From: JAGOFO01 sp964522105
GTDB taxonomy: Bacteria > Myxococcota_A > UBA9042 > DTJE01
Assembly: GCA_964522105.1 (NCBI GenBank)
Contig: CAZFVA010000001.1
Coordinates: 124,001-188,000, forward strand
Direction of reading: 5' to 3'
DNA: 64,000 bases
This document shows positions 41,852 to 49,774 of this stretch, one piece after another (the stretch's first letter is position 1; each line of letters starts with the position of its first letter). A program made the translations under genes and the position numbers. The notes under the pieces were generated by a model. The model saw only the letters and a list, made by a program, of their open reading frames with translations. It made no database searches and was not told the DNA's origin.

Positions 41852-44800
41852 TTGAGTGAGTACGTCGAATTACGCGCGGCCAGTGCGTTTTCATTTCTTC
41901 AGGCGGCGTCGCTTCCTGAAGACATGGCGCAGACTGCGGCAGATATCGGTCTGGGTTGCATGGCCATGGCCGACACCGACGGGGTGTACGGCATCCCTCG
42001 TTTCGTTAAGACATGCCGGACGACCGGGGTGCGCCCTCTGTGCGGCGCAAGGATCACGACTGACCTGAATTCACTTGGACTGGCGGGACCGGCTCGACAG
42101 GCATCCATGCTGCTTCTGTGCCGGACAACCGAAGGCTGGCAGAACCTGTGCGAATTGATAACTACGGCACGCGCCGGACGTGAAAAAGACGAATCTGTCG
42201 CTGATGCGGCGATGCTTGAACGCCTGTCCGGTGGACTTGTCTGCATCGGGGGCGGCATGGACGGGCCTGTCCTGCAGGCTGCCACGGCATCAGGTAAGAA
42301 AGCCGGGGCCGCGATGGCTTCCCGACTGGTCGGCATGTTCGGCAAAGACAACTTTTTCCTGGACTTGCAACGGCACGGCGACCCGGCAGAAGAACGGGCG
42401 AACAGGTTTCTGATGGGACTGTCAGAAACGCTTGGTACCGAGACTGTCGCCACCAACGACGTCAGGTACGCGACGGCCGACCGCAGCCGCATCCTTGATG
42501 TGCTGCTTTCAATCAGAAACCACACTGTTCTTGATGAAACGGGACGTGTACTGCCAAAAAACCATCGAAGATTCATCAAACGACCGGATGAAATGGCCCG
42601 CCTTTTCGGGGACATGCCAGGCATCGTTGAACGAACCGCCCGACTGGCACGGTCCCTGACGTTTGACCTGCGCGAAACTGGATACCGCTTCCCGGAATAC
42701 CCGGTGGACCCCGGTGAAACCGACATGGGACGCCTTACCGAGCTGGTCCGGCAGGGCGTCAGGCGGCGCTATCCGATTATCACGCCAGCCGTGACCTGCC
42801 AGATTGAACATGAACTGAAAATCATCGCAAAACTGAACCTTGCCGGGTACTTCCTGCTGGTTGATGACATCGTTAAATTCTGCAATGAAAACGGGGTACT
42901 GGCTCAGGGGCGCGGGTCGGCTGCAAATTCTGCCGTCTGCTATTCGCTGGGAATCACGGCAGTTGACCCGATCTCGATGGGTCTGCTTTTTGAACGTTTC
43001 CTGTCGGAAGAACGCGGCGAGTGGCCCGACATCGACCTTGACCTTCCGTCCGGCGAAGACCGCGAAAGTGTCATCCAGCACGTTTACAACAAATATGGCC
43101 GCCAGTACGTCGGCATGACGGCTGCGGTCATAACATTTCAGGGACGAAACGCGGTGCGCGAGGCCGGGCAGGCCCTGGGACTGGACAAGGACCGGATCGC
43201 GCGACTGTCCAGACTTATCCGCCACTACGACTTTAACGATGACGACGACACGTTCACGGTCAGGTTGAAGGAAGCCGGCCTTGACCCATCGGACACCCGC
43301 GTGTCGCACTTCATCGACATGTGGCACGACATTCAGCACCTGCCTCGCCACATCGGGCAGCACAACGGCGGCCTTGTGATTTCCGGGACCAGACTGGACC
43401 GCGTCGTACCGATTGAACCTGCCAGGATGGCGGGCCGCACCGTCATCCAGTGGGACAAGGACGACATCGCGGACATGCAGATTATCAAGGTCGACCTGCT
43501 TGGGCTGGGCATGCTGGCGGCCATCAAGGACACAATCGAACTGGTGGAACGCCATGAAGGCGTCAAAGTTGACCTGGCCCACCTGCCGCAGAACGACCGG
43601 CCGTTGTATGACATGCTGTGCCGGGCAGACACGGTCGGCGTGTTCCAGATCGAGTCACGGGCCCAGATGGCGACTCTGCCACGAATGAAGCCGTCATGTT
43701 TTTATGACCTTGTGGTCGAAGTCGCGATCATCAGGCCGGGACCGATTGTGGGAAAGATGGTTCACCCATTTCTGGAGCGGCGCGCCGGTCGTCAGAAAGT
43801 CACATACGCGGCGCCGTGCCTGGAGCCGATCCTGAAACGCACCCTTGGCATCCCGCTGTTTCAGGAACAGTTGATGCGCATGGCGATGGTGGCGGCCGGG
43901 TTTTCAGGCGGCGAGGCAGAAGAGCTGCGGCGCGCGATGGGATCGCGACGCTCACGACTGAAGATGCAACGACTTGTGGCGCGGCTTCATGAAGGTATGG
44001 CGGCAAACGGGATCGGTCAGGACGCCCGCGACCAGATAGTCCAGTCAATCGTGTCATTCGCGCTTTACGGTTTCCCGGAAAGCCACGCCGCGTCGTTTGC
44101 GCTGATCGCTTACGCAAGCGCATGGCTGAAGATGTACCACCACGCGGCGTTCACGACGGCCATCCTGAACCGCTGGCCGATGGGCTTTTATTCACCGGCT
44201 ACGCTTATCCAGGACGCGGTCCGCCACGGCGTGACCGTCCTGCCTGTCGATGTGAACCGGTCGGACTGGGTTTGTACGCTGGAAGTGGACGGGTCGGATG
44301 TCATGACGACCAACACAGCAAACCATCAACCGGTCTTCCCCGCAAACTGTCCACCCGGAAAGCTGGCCATCAGACTTGGCCTGAAATACATCAAAGGCCT
44401 GTCGTCAGCTTCAGGTGCGGCAATCGTTGCCCAAAGACAACTGCGCGGCCCTTACGACGGCGTCATATCTGTCGGCGAACGCGCCGGCATCCCCCGGGAC
44501 GAACTGATGTTGATATCCGAGGCCGGTGCGATGCGGTCAGGCGCGGCTGATGACACCAGACGCAACGCGATGTGGCAGGCGATGGCGTTCGACGCCGATG
44601 CAAAACTGCTTCACGGTGCCGGGAAGACAGAAGGCGATTATGATTGCCAGGATTCAGATAATTTCGACGATTCTGAAGACCTTTGCCAGGCCGACATATC
44701 CGCCGACCAACCCGGAATCTCAACCAACCGGCGCAAAAGCCCGGCCAGCGACGCCAGACTCTGGCAGACAACCCCGTTCGAAGACATGCGTGCAGACTTC

Positions 44801-45181
44801 AGGACGACCGGGCTGACGACCGGCCCGCACCCGGTCTCTTTCATCCGCAGACAGCTTGATGCAAAAGGCGTGCTTCGCGCTTCAGACCTGGCCAGCGTAC
44901 CGAACGGCAACCGCGCCGCAGTCGCCGGAGTCGTAATAGTCCGCCAGCGCCCGCCGACCGCAAAAGGCTTCTACTTTGCAACCCTGGAAGACGAAACGGG
45001 ACATGCCGCCGTGACCGTCCGCTCGGACCTGTTCGGCCCCAACCGCACACTGCTTTCAACCAATCCTTTCCTGCTGTTTGAAGGTGTCGTGCAGAACCGC
45101 GACGGGGTCGTCAGCATCCTTGCCGACCGCTTCTTCGCCCTGCCCCGCCTGATTGAAACGAAAGGCCGGAACTTTCATTAA
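41852..45181 (+). CDS. dnaE2: DnaE2 (ImuC) error-prone DNA polymerase III alpha
   Basis: 1109 residues, TTG start seven bases after the imuB stop. C-family polymerase: PHP domain at the N-terminus (FSFLQAASLPEDM; the conserved His of ELH is Arg here), palm with catalytic PDIDLD near 393-398 and KVDLLGLG near 547, thumb and fingers, tandem HhH, and an OB fold near 1030. An acidic, low-complexity insert (about 925-970, Asp/Ser-rich) lies before the OB part. It performs mutagenic translesion synthesis after SOS induction. No Shine-Dalgarno is obvious, so translation probably depends on imuB. Confidence 0.94.
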   Translation: MSEYVELRAASAFSFLQAASLPEDMAQTAADIGLGCMAMADTDGVYGIPRFVKTCRTTGVRPLCGARITTDLNSLGLAGPARQASMLLLCRTTEGWQNLCELITTARAGREKDESVADAAMLERLSGGLVCIGGGMDGPVLQAATASGKKAGAAMASRLVGMFGKDNFFLDLQRHGDPAEERANRFLMGLSETLGTETVATNDVRYATADRSRILDVLLSIRNHTVLDETGRVLPKNHRRFIKRPDEMARLFGDMPGIVERTARLARSLTFDLRETGYRFPEYPVDPGETDMGRLTELVRQGVRRRYPIITPAVTCQIEHELKIIAKLNLAGYFLLVDDIVKFCNENGVLAQGRGSAANSAVCYSLGITAVDPISMGLLFERFLSEERGEWPDIDLDLPSGEDRESVIQHVYNKYGRQYVGMTAAVITFQGRNAVREAGQALGLDKDRIARLSRLIRHYDFNDDDDTFTVRLKEAGLDPSDTRVSHFIDMWHDIQHLPRHIGQHNGGLVISGTRLDRVVPIEPARMAGRTVIQWDKDDIADMQIIKVDLLGLGMLAAIKDTIELVERHEGVKVDLAHLPQNDRPLYDMLCRADTVGVFQIESRAQMATLPRMKPSCFYDLVVEVAIIRPGPIVGKMVHPFLERRAGRQKVTYAAPCLEPILKRTLGIPLFQEQLMRMAMVAAGFSGGEAEELRRAMGSRRSRLKMQRLVARLHEGMAANGIGQDARDQIVQSIVSFALYGFPESHAASFALIAYASAWLKMYHHAAFTTAILNRWPMGFYSPATLIQDAVRHGVTVLPVDVNRSDWVCTLEVDGSDVMTTNTANHQPVFPANCPPGKLAIRLGLKYIKGLSSASGAAIVAQRQLRGPYDGVISVGERAGIPRDELMLISEAGAMRSGAADDTRRNAMWQAMAFDADAKLLHGAGKTEGDYDCQDSDNFDDSEDLCQADISADQPGISTNRRKSPASDARLWQTTPFEDMRADFRTTGLTTGPHPVSFIRRQLDAKGVLRASDLASVPNGNRAAVAGVVIVRQRPPTAKGFYFATLEDETGHAAVTVRSDLFGPNRTLLSTNPFLLFEGVVQNRDGVVSILADRFFALPRLIETKGRNFH

Positions 45182-45184
45182 TTC

Positions 45185-45204
45185 TGTCATCACGCCCCTG
45201 ACAA
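45185..45204. repeat. Left copy of 20-base imperfect direct repeat flanking the DUF4160 pair
   Basis: TGTCATCACGCCCCTGACAA; the second copy at 46069 differs at two bases. The left copy also contains the inverted pair TGTCA/TGACA. Confidence 0.55.
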
Positions 45205-45319
45205 TCCATTGGCGTCACCCCGCAACGCCACCAAAGACCACGCGAAAGTACACCGACTACAGGCGTTCGCCAGAACTGACGGACAGGTTGACAACCGCTA
45301 CCTTGTGAGGTAACATTTC

Positions 45320-45514
45320 ATGGGCAGGGTGAAACGAGGTGGCTTCGTCTTCCTTACGTGGATTGGCGACCATCAACCCAGACACGTTCACATTATCAAA
45401 GACGGCAGAATGATCTTGAAATGGGATCTGGACAACGAAAGGATTATGGAAGGCGAAGTCAATCAGAAGGCCTTACGCGTGCTTGACGACCTTCGGACGG
45501 AGGGATTGATATGA
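45320..45514 (+). CDS. DUF4160-like small protein, candidate toxin or partner
   Basis: 64 residues with the DUF4160 pattern of an aromatic strand followed by DHQPRHVHI and the basic/acid strand IMEGEVNQKALRVL. ATG at 45320 with GAGG 8-9 bases upstream. It overlaps the next gene by four bases. DUF4160 genes commonly stand next to DUF2442 or helix-turn-helix partners and are suspected toxin-antitoxin components; no activity is shown by the sequence. Confidence 0.75.
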   Translation: MGRVKRGGFVFLTWIGDHQPRHVHIIKDGRMILKWDLDNERIMEGEVNQKALRVLDDLRTEGLI

Positions 45515-45978
45515 AAGTAACTTCAGTCAAAGCAAACAACAGGCGCAGGTGTTTTGAAATCGAGGCTTCTGAAAAGGTCTGGACGTTTCCGTTCGTCAAG
45601 TGTGAGCCACCGCCGACACCAGAGAACCCAATAACAAACGTCTATGTTGATCCCGAAATCGGTAACGAAGGTTTCGTATATATATTGAAGTCCGGTGCTG
45701 AAGGCACAGTGCACATCGAACAGGCGCTGGACTACAACTGCGACCCGGCGTACGTGCGCAATATGCTGGTCTACAAATTGACAGTCGAAGCGCAGAAACA
45801 GATGGCTAAATCGGGCATCAGTCACCGCGAAGTCATCCGGCGGCTGGAGACTTCCGCCACCCAGCTCTACCGCCTGCTTGACCAGACCAACTATTCAAAA
45901 TCAGTTGACCAGATGCTGCTTCTGCTTAACGTCCTGGGTTGCGATGTCCGGTTCGAAGTGCTGCCCAGATCGGCGTAA
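45511..45978 (+). CDS. Partner of DUF4160 with C-terminal helix-turn-helix
   Basis: 155 residues. The N-terminal half (about 1-85) is a beta-rich DUF2442-like or related domain with VDPEIGNEGF; the C-terminal half has a Cro/XRE-type helix-turn-helix, SGISHREVIRRLETSATQLYRLL (about 100-122). This is the typical make-up of an antitoxin that represses its own operon. It is coupled to the DUF4160 gene by ATGA. Confidence 0.75.
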   Translation: MKVTSVKANNRRRCFEIEASEKVWTFPFVKCEPPPTPENPITNVYVDPEIGNEGFVYILKSGAEGTVHIEQALDYNCDPAYVRNMLVYKLTVEAQKQMAKSGISHREVIRRLETSATQLYRLLDQTNYSKSVDQMLLLLNVLGCDVRFEVLPRSA

Positions 45979-45981
45979 CAC

Positions 45982-46003
45982 GGAAAGGCCCGACGAACTT
46001 TCC
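45982..46003 (+). terminator. Weak terminator-like hairpin
   Basis: GGAAAG at 45982-45987 pairs with CTTTCC at 45998-46003 over a 10-base loop, followed by ATACCTTTTCAATACCTTTT. The stem is short and AT-rich; it may end the DUF4160 operon. Confidence 0.3.
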
Positions 46004-46068
46004 ATACCTTTTCAATACCTTTTCCGACAACTTTTTCTTTGCGGGACACCTCGTACCGGCCAGTTTTT

Positions 46069-46088
46069 TGTCATTACGCCCCCGACAA
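46069..46088. repeat. Right copy of 20-base imperfect direct repeat
   Basis: TGTCATTACGCCCCCGACAA, 18 of 20 bases identical to 45185-45204; the two copies bracket the DUF4160 and helix-turn-helix genes. Confidence 0.55.
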
Positions 46089-46148
46089 ATCAAAGGTCGT
46101 ACTCCCCTTACCTTCCTACCCCAGAAATCAAATTCCCGTAACGGACAC

Positions 46149-46178
46149 TGGAAACAAAACCCCCGGGACGTATATAAT
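46149..46178 (+). promoter_or_regulatory. greA operon promoter
   Basis: TGGAAA at 46149-46154 (4/6) and a perfect TATAAT at 46173-46178, 18 bases apart, 30 bases before the greA start. Confidence 0.65.
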
Positions 46179-46208
46179 CGCCAGTCTGACTGTTCGGGAG
46201 TACTGACC

Positions 46209-46688
46209 ATGGACGATTCACGAGTGCCGCTGACGCCGGTCGGGTTCAAGAAGCTGCAGGAAGACCTGGTACGCTGGAAAGAAGAGATGCCACATATCAT
46301 CAAGGCCATCGGGGAAGCCCGTGACCATGGTGACCTGTCGGAAAACGCCGAATATCATTCAGCCCGCGAACGCCAGGGCTTGATTGACGCCAACATCAAA
46401 CATCTTGAAAGCATCCTTACGAGGGCCGACGTGATCGACCCGAAGAAGTTCGCCGGGGACAAAAAGATTCGGTTCGGGGCGACCGTGACCATATTTGACG
46501 AGGACCACGACGAAGAGATTGTTTATAAACTGGTAGGCGACCCGGAAGCCGACATCGACAAGAAGCTTATCTCGGTAATGGCCCCGCTTGGACGGGCACT
46601 AATCGGCAAGGAAGAAGGCGACGACGTCAAGTTCAAGACTCCGCGTGGCGAACGCCGCATGTCCATTGTAAATGTTGAATATTGCTGA
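46209..46688 (+). CDS. greA: Transcription elongation factor GreA
   Basis: 159 residues. N-terminal coiled coil with the catalytic acidic tip in ARDHGDLSENAEYHSARE (D and E residues near 40-45), C-terminal FKBP-like domain with GDPEADIDKKLISVMAPLGRAL and the end KTPRGERRMSIVNVEY. It stimulates transcript cleavage in backtracked RNA polymerase. The true start is ATG 46209 (GGGAG upstream, 6 bases spacing); the open frame extends to 45939 but is not coding there. It overlaps tsaE by one base. Confidence 0.95.
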   Translation: MDDSRVPLTPVGFKKLQEDLVRWKEEMPHIIKAIGEARDHGDLSENAEYHSARERQGLIDANIKHLESILTRADVIDPKKFAGDKKIRFGATVTIFDEDHDEEIVYKLVGDPEADIDKKLISVMAPLGRALIGKEEGDDVKFKTPRGERRMSIVNVEYC

Positions 46689-47409
46689 TGAATAGACCAG
46701 TTTCCCAACCAGCCGCTGACCATCCGGTCGGACAGAAGTCTGTGACCCGGATTCTGCGTCAGTACCGGACGACGACCGAAGCCGAAACTGAAGCGGTCGC
46801 AGCCGAACTTCTTTTGCGGGCCGAACCGGGCGAAGTGTTTGGACTTACTGGTGAGCTCGGTGCGGGGAAAACCGTCTTCGTCCGCGGGGCAGTCCGCGCA
46901 CTTGGCGGCGACAGCGACCAGGTGCACTCGCCGACTTTCACGATCATGAACGTCTATGCCGCCAGAATTCCGGTTCATCACTTCGACCTGTACAGAATTG
47001 AAGACGAAGCTGACCTGGAATCTATCGGTTTTCTGGAATTCGCCGGGACAAACGCCATCAGCCTGATAGAATGGGCCGACCGCATTCCGTATGTACTGAA
47101 GGAACTGGACTTCATGGTTCATATCAGCCTTGAAGAGGATCGGGAAACCAGATTGATAACTGTTTCAGTGGAAGACGTGACCGTTGAAGACGTGACCGTT
47201 GAAGACGTCGCTTGTGAAGACGCGGCCGTTGAAAACGNNNNNNNNNNNNNNNNNNNNNNNNNNNNNNNNNNNNNNNNNNNNNNNNNNNNNNNNNNNNNNN
47301 NNNNNNNNNNNNNNNNNNNNNNNNNNNNNNNNNNNNNGTTGAAGACGTGACCGTTGAAGACGTCGCTTGTGAAGACGCGGCCGTTGAAAACGCCGCCGTC
47401 CAGAACTGA
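46688..47409 (+). CDS. tsaE: TsaE, tRNA t6A ATPase, interrupted by assembly gap
   Basis: The P-loop ATPase of the tRNA threonylcarbamoyladenosine pathway, partner of TsaD and TsaB. Seen: GLTGELGAGKTVFVRG (Walker A), VHSPTFTIMNVY, HHFDLYRIEDEADLESIGF with the catalytic Asp, and SLIEWADRI. After the normal end near residue 155 the frame continues in repeats of VEDVT and a final VENAAVQN. The gap lies inside these repeats; if the duplicated 55 bases are merged, the frame closes at the TGA 47407-47409. True length of the tail is unknown. ATG 46688 overlaps the greA stop (TGATG). Confidence 0.85.
47183..47237. repeat. 55-base duplicate, left side of the gap
   Basis: Identical to 47338-47392. Such an exact 55-base shared end is what de Bruijn-graph contigs assembled with k = 55 would carry. 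Confidence 0.9.
47238..47337. other. Assembly gap of 100 N
   Basis: Exactly 100 N, the customary length for a gap of unknown size, inside the tsaE tail repeats. Confidence 0.99.
47338..47392. repeat. 55-base duplicate, right side of the gap
   Basis: Identical to 47183-47237 base for base. Confidence 0.9.
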
Positions 47410-47454
47410 ACTTTCCAGGCCGGACCTGTTGCATTTTATCAAAGGGAAGGAAAA

Positions 47455-48186
47455 ATGGGTTTTTCAAACAACACGGTAAGTTACGTATCGTACCGGGTCG
47501 TCGAGTCCAGTCTGTCAGGGGAAGAGCTTCGCCAGACGATTCTTGACGGTCTTTCAAGGGGCCGAATCAGCAAGATTGACGTTGATCTGGGAACTGACCG
47601 ATCGACCGGATTCGCGCTGTACGACGACCCGCTCAGCACAGATTTCACGCACGAAGGCGTCTTCTTTGACCCGCTCGTGCTGTTTGCCTTCCGTGCGGAC
47701 AAATTGACCGTGCCGGCCACGACGATGAAGCTTTACGTCCGCAGGCGGATTCGTGAACACCTTGATGCGACAAGACGCGACAAGATGCCCCGCGAAGAGC
47801 GCGAAGAGCTGACCGCCGCCGTGAAGCTGGACTTGCTGAAAAAGGCACTTCCTTCGATTTCAACGGCAGACGTGGTGTGGGAAATCAACACCGGAAGAAT
47901 TCGTTTTTATTCAACTTCCGCCATTCTTAACGAAGACTTCATGATCCGCTTCAACGAATATCTCGGCATCAAGATCCAGGCGATGAACGCTGTCGGCATC
48001 CTTGAAAGCCACCTTGACGAACGTGACCTGCACGATGTCTGGCACCTTCTGCCGACCAGTTTCCTGCTGGGCGGAACGATCGAAGTCGGTTACCCCGGCA
48101 GCCAGAAACCAGACTTTGTGCCGTGTGCCGACGACGATGAAGATAACGCGGACGAAGGCGCGGAAACTGACGGAGGGGACGAATAA
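47455..48186 (+). CDS. RdgC-like protein, N-terminal part of a split pair
   Basis: 243 residues. Opens MGFSNNTVSYVSYRVV, like the MGF-SGTVTY-RFRV start of RdgC-like proteins, followed by the RdgC pattern of a basic helix (LYVRRRIREHLDATRRDKM, about 92-110), a Lys/Arg-rich segment and strands VVWEINTGRIRFYSTS. Ends in an acidic Asp/Glu tail. RdgC is a ring-shaped DNA-binding protein that restrains RecA. The stop and the next start overlap (TAATG). The first 150 residues carry most of the recognisable signal. GGGAAGGAA stands upstream of the ATG. Confidence 0.65.
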   Translation: MGFSNNTVSYVSYRVVESSLSGEELRQTILDGLSRGRISKIDVDLGTDRSTGFALYDDPLSTDFTHEGVFFDPLVLFAFRADKLTVPATTMKLYVRRRIREHLDATRRDKMPREEREELTAAVKLDLLKKALPSISTADVVWEINTGRIRFYSTSAILNEDFMIRFNEYLGIKIQAMNAVGILESHLDERDLHDVWHLLPTSFLLGGTIEVGYPGSQKPDFVPCADDDEDNADEGAETDGGDE

Positions 48187-48716
48187 TGTCTGATATAACG
48201 ATGTCCGACAAGCTGCGCAGGACGCAGTTTCTGGGCCGCGAATTCCTTACATGGCTGCTTTTCAGGTCGTTTCGCGATGGCGGAATGATTAAGCTCGGCG
48301 ACCGCACGATTGAAGTCTATTTCGAACGCGCCCTGACACTTGACGGCGAAAATCCGGCCCGCGAAATGGCCACGATCAAAGTAGATGACCCGACCAGATC
48401 TGAAGAAGTCATGCTGTCCTTGAAGCTCGGCAAAAAGGTCAGCAAGGCCATGATCACCCTGGTCATCGATACTCACGAATTCACAACAAATATTGACTCT
48501 TCCACGCTCGCTCTGAAGTCGCTGAAACTGCCCGACGCGAAAGGCCTGGATATCTATGAAATCATGGAAGAAAAGGCGACATTTACAGACACCGTTGAAG
48601 ATGCAGTCCATCAATTGTTCGTTCAGTTTGTCAAAATGCGCATTGACGACGCAGAATGGTCACGCGAGGCCGAAGAAATTGCAGGCTGGATCGACACAGA
48701 TGGCGTGCTTGGTTAG
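48186..48716 (+). CDS. RdgC-like protein, C-terminal part of a split pair
   Basis: 176 residues beginning shortly before FLGREFLTWLLFRSF, the motif FLG-EFL-WLW found in the middle of single-chain RdgC-like proteins, then a beta-strand ladder and a helical C-terminus. It has no start of its own in the single-chain relatives, so here the protein seems to be made as two translationally coupled chains. Assignment from motif memory only. Confidence 0.6.
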   Translation: MSDITMSDKLRRTQFLGREFLTWLLFRSFRDGGMIKLGDRTIEVYFERALTLDGENPAREMATIKVDDPTRSEEVMLSLKLGKKVSKAMITLVIDTHEFTTNIDSSTLALKSLKLPDAKGLDIYEIMEEKATFTDTVEDAVHQLFVQFVKMRIDDAEWSREAEEIAGWIDTDGVLG

Positions 48717-48763
48717 CGGTGTAAAAGTCCTGAAAATGGCAATGCCTGGAAAGTGACAGTGTA

Positions 48764-49750
48764 ATGAAGATTAAACGCAAACTGGTCAAGGCCGCTGAAT
48801 TCCGGGACCTGGAATGGCTTGACCACGAGCCCCTGACTCTTGCCCAGCTTGAGGGACGCGTCGTACTGCTGCACTTCTGGGACTACAGCTACATCAGTTC
48901 ACTGCGATCACTTGCTTACGTCAACGTCTGGCACGGGCGATACGCCGATAAAGGCCTGCAGGTCATTGCCATTCACGCTCCGCAGTTCGACTTCGGCAAA
49001 GATGAAAAGAATCTGCGTCGGGCAGTTGATTATCAGGGACTGCCCTTCCCTGTCGCCAATGACGTTAACCTTTCGACCTGGGACGCTTACGCAAACCGCT
49101 TCTGGCCTGCCACATTCCTGATCGACAGGCAGGGTTTTCTGTCGGATTACCAGTTCGGTGAAGGCGGGTATGACGACATCGAGACGTCGCTGCAGGAGCT
49201 GCTGCGGGAAGACCGGCCTCGAATTGTACTTCCCAAGCTGATGGGTTTTCTGCGCGCCGATGATGCCGATGCCGTTCACAGGCCGATCAGCCCGTCCCTG
49301 TATTTTGGTTACAGACGCGCAAGGATCGGGAATGCCGGTGGTTTCACAGCCAATGCAATTGTGGACTTCCAACTGCCTGCAGGCCTGACTCGCGACATAC
49401 AGTATGTTGAAGGACGGTTCAGATGCCTGTCTGACAGCATGATATTTGCCGGTGGTCAGGACGGACGGGTCATCGTCGAATACGATTCGGGTGACGTGTA
49501 CATGATTGTGGCGCCACCGGCCGATTCTGGCATCGGTGAAATTTTTGTCTATCAGGATGGCAAACCGGTCGGCGCAGACGGTGGACCCGACATCACGACG
49601 CGTTCAGACGGTTCTTCGGTGGCCACGATCGCCCACCCGGACGTGTTCCATCTAATCCACAACCACACGTGCACCAGACATCGCCTTGAACTGGTTATCA
49701 AAACTCCGGGAATCGAACTGTTCTGTATTGATTTCCTGAGATGTGAGTAA
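48764..49750 (+). CDS. Thioredoxin-fold TlpA/DipZ-like protein lacking the CxxC
   Basis: 328 residues. The N-terminal domain (about 20-160) matches the DipZ/TlpA pattern FW-YSCINCIRTLPYVNAWH..Y, but reads FWDYSYISSLRSLAYVNVWH: both catalytic cysteines (positions 43 and 46) are replaced by Tyr and Ser. The cis-Pro segment WPATFLID is kept. The C-terminal domain resembles the beta-sandwich of DipZ-like proteins. No signal peptide or membrane helix, so it is probably cytoplasmic. It cannot do dithiol chemistry; a binding or scaffolding role is possible. Last gene of the greA-tsaE-rdgC run. Confidence 0.75.
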   Translation: MKIKRKLVKAAEFRDLEWLDHEPLTLAQLEGRVVLLHFWDYSYISSLRSLAYVNVWHGRYADKGLQVIAIHAPQFDFGKDEKNLRRAVDYQGLPFPVANDVNLSTWDAYANRFWPATFLIDRQGFLSDYQFGEGGYDDIETSLQELLREDRPRIVLPKLMGFLRADDADAVHRPISPSLYFGYRRARIGNAGGFTANAIVDFQLPAGLTRDIQYVEGRFRCLSDSMIFAGGQDGRVIVEYDSGDVYMIVAPPADSGIGEIFVYQDGKPVGADGGPDITTRSDGSSVATIAHPDVFHLIHNHTCTRHRLELVIKTPGIELFCIDFLRCE

Positions 49751-49774
49751 CGGTTAATCGACGACCTGAAATCT

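Noticed and set aside
45288..45316. TTGACA-17-TAACAT before the DUF4160 gene
   Set aside because: The -10 box is four bases from the ATG, so transcription would start inside the gene; GAGGT there is the ribosome-binding site instead.
46682..47350. tsaE ending in LKT after the N run
   Set aside because: The frame is set by the arbitrary 100 N; merging the 55-base duplicates gives the natural end at 47409.
47161..47392. CRISPR-like direct repeats around the gap
   Set aside because: They are in-frame 15-base codon repeats of the TsaE tail without spacers.
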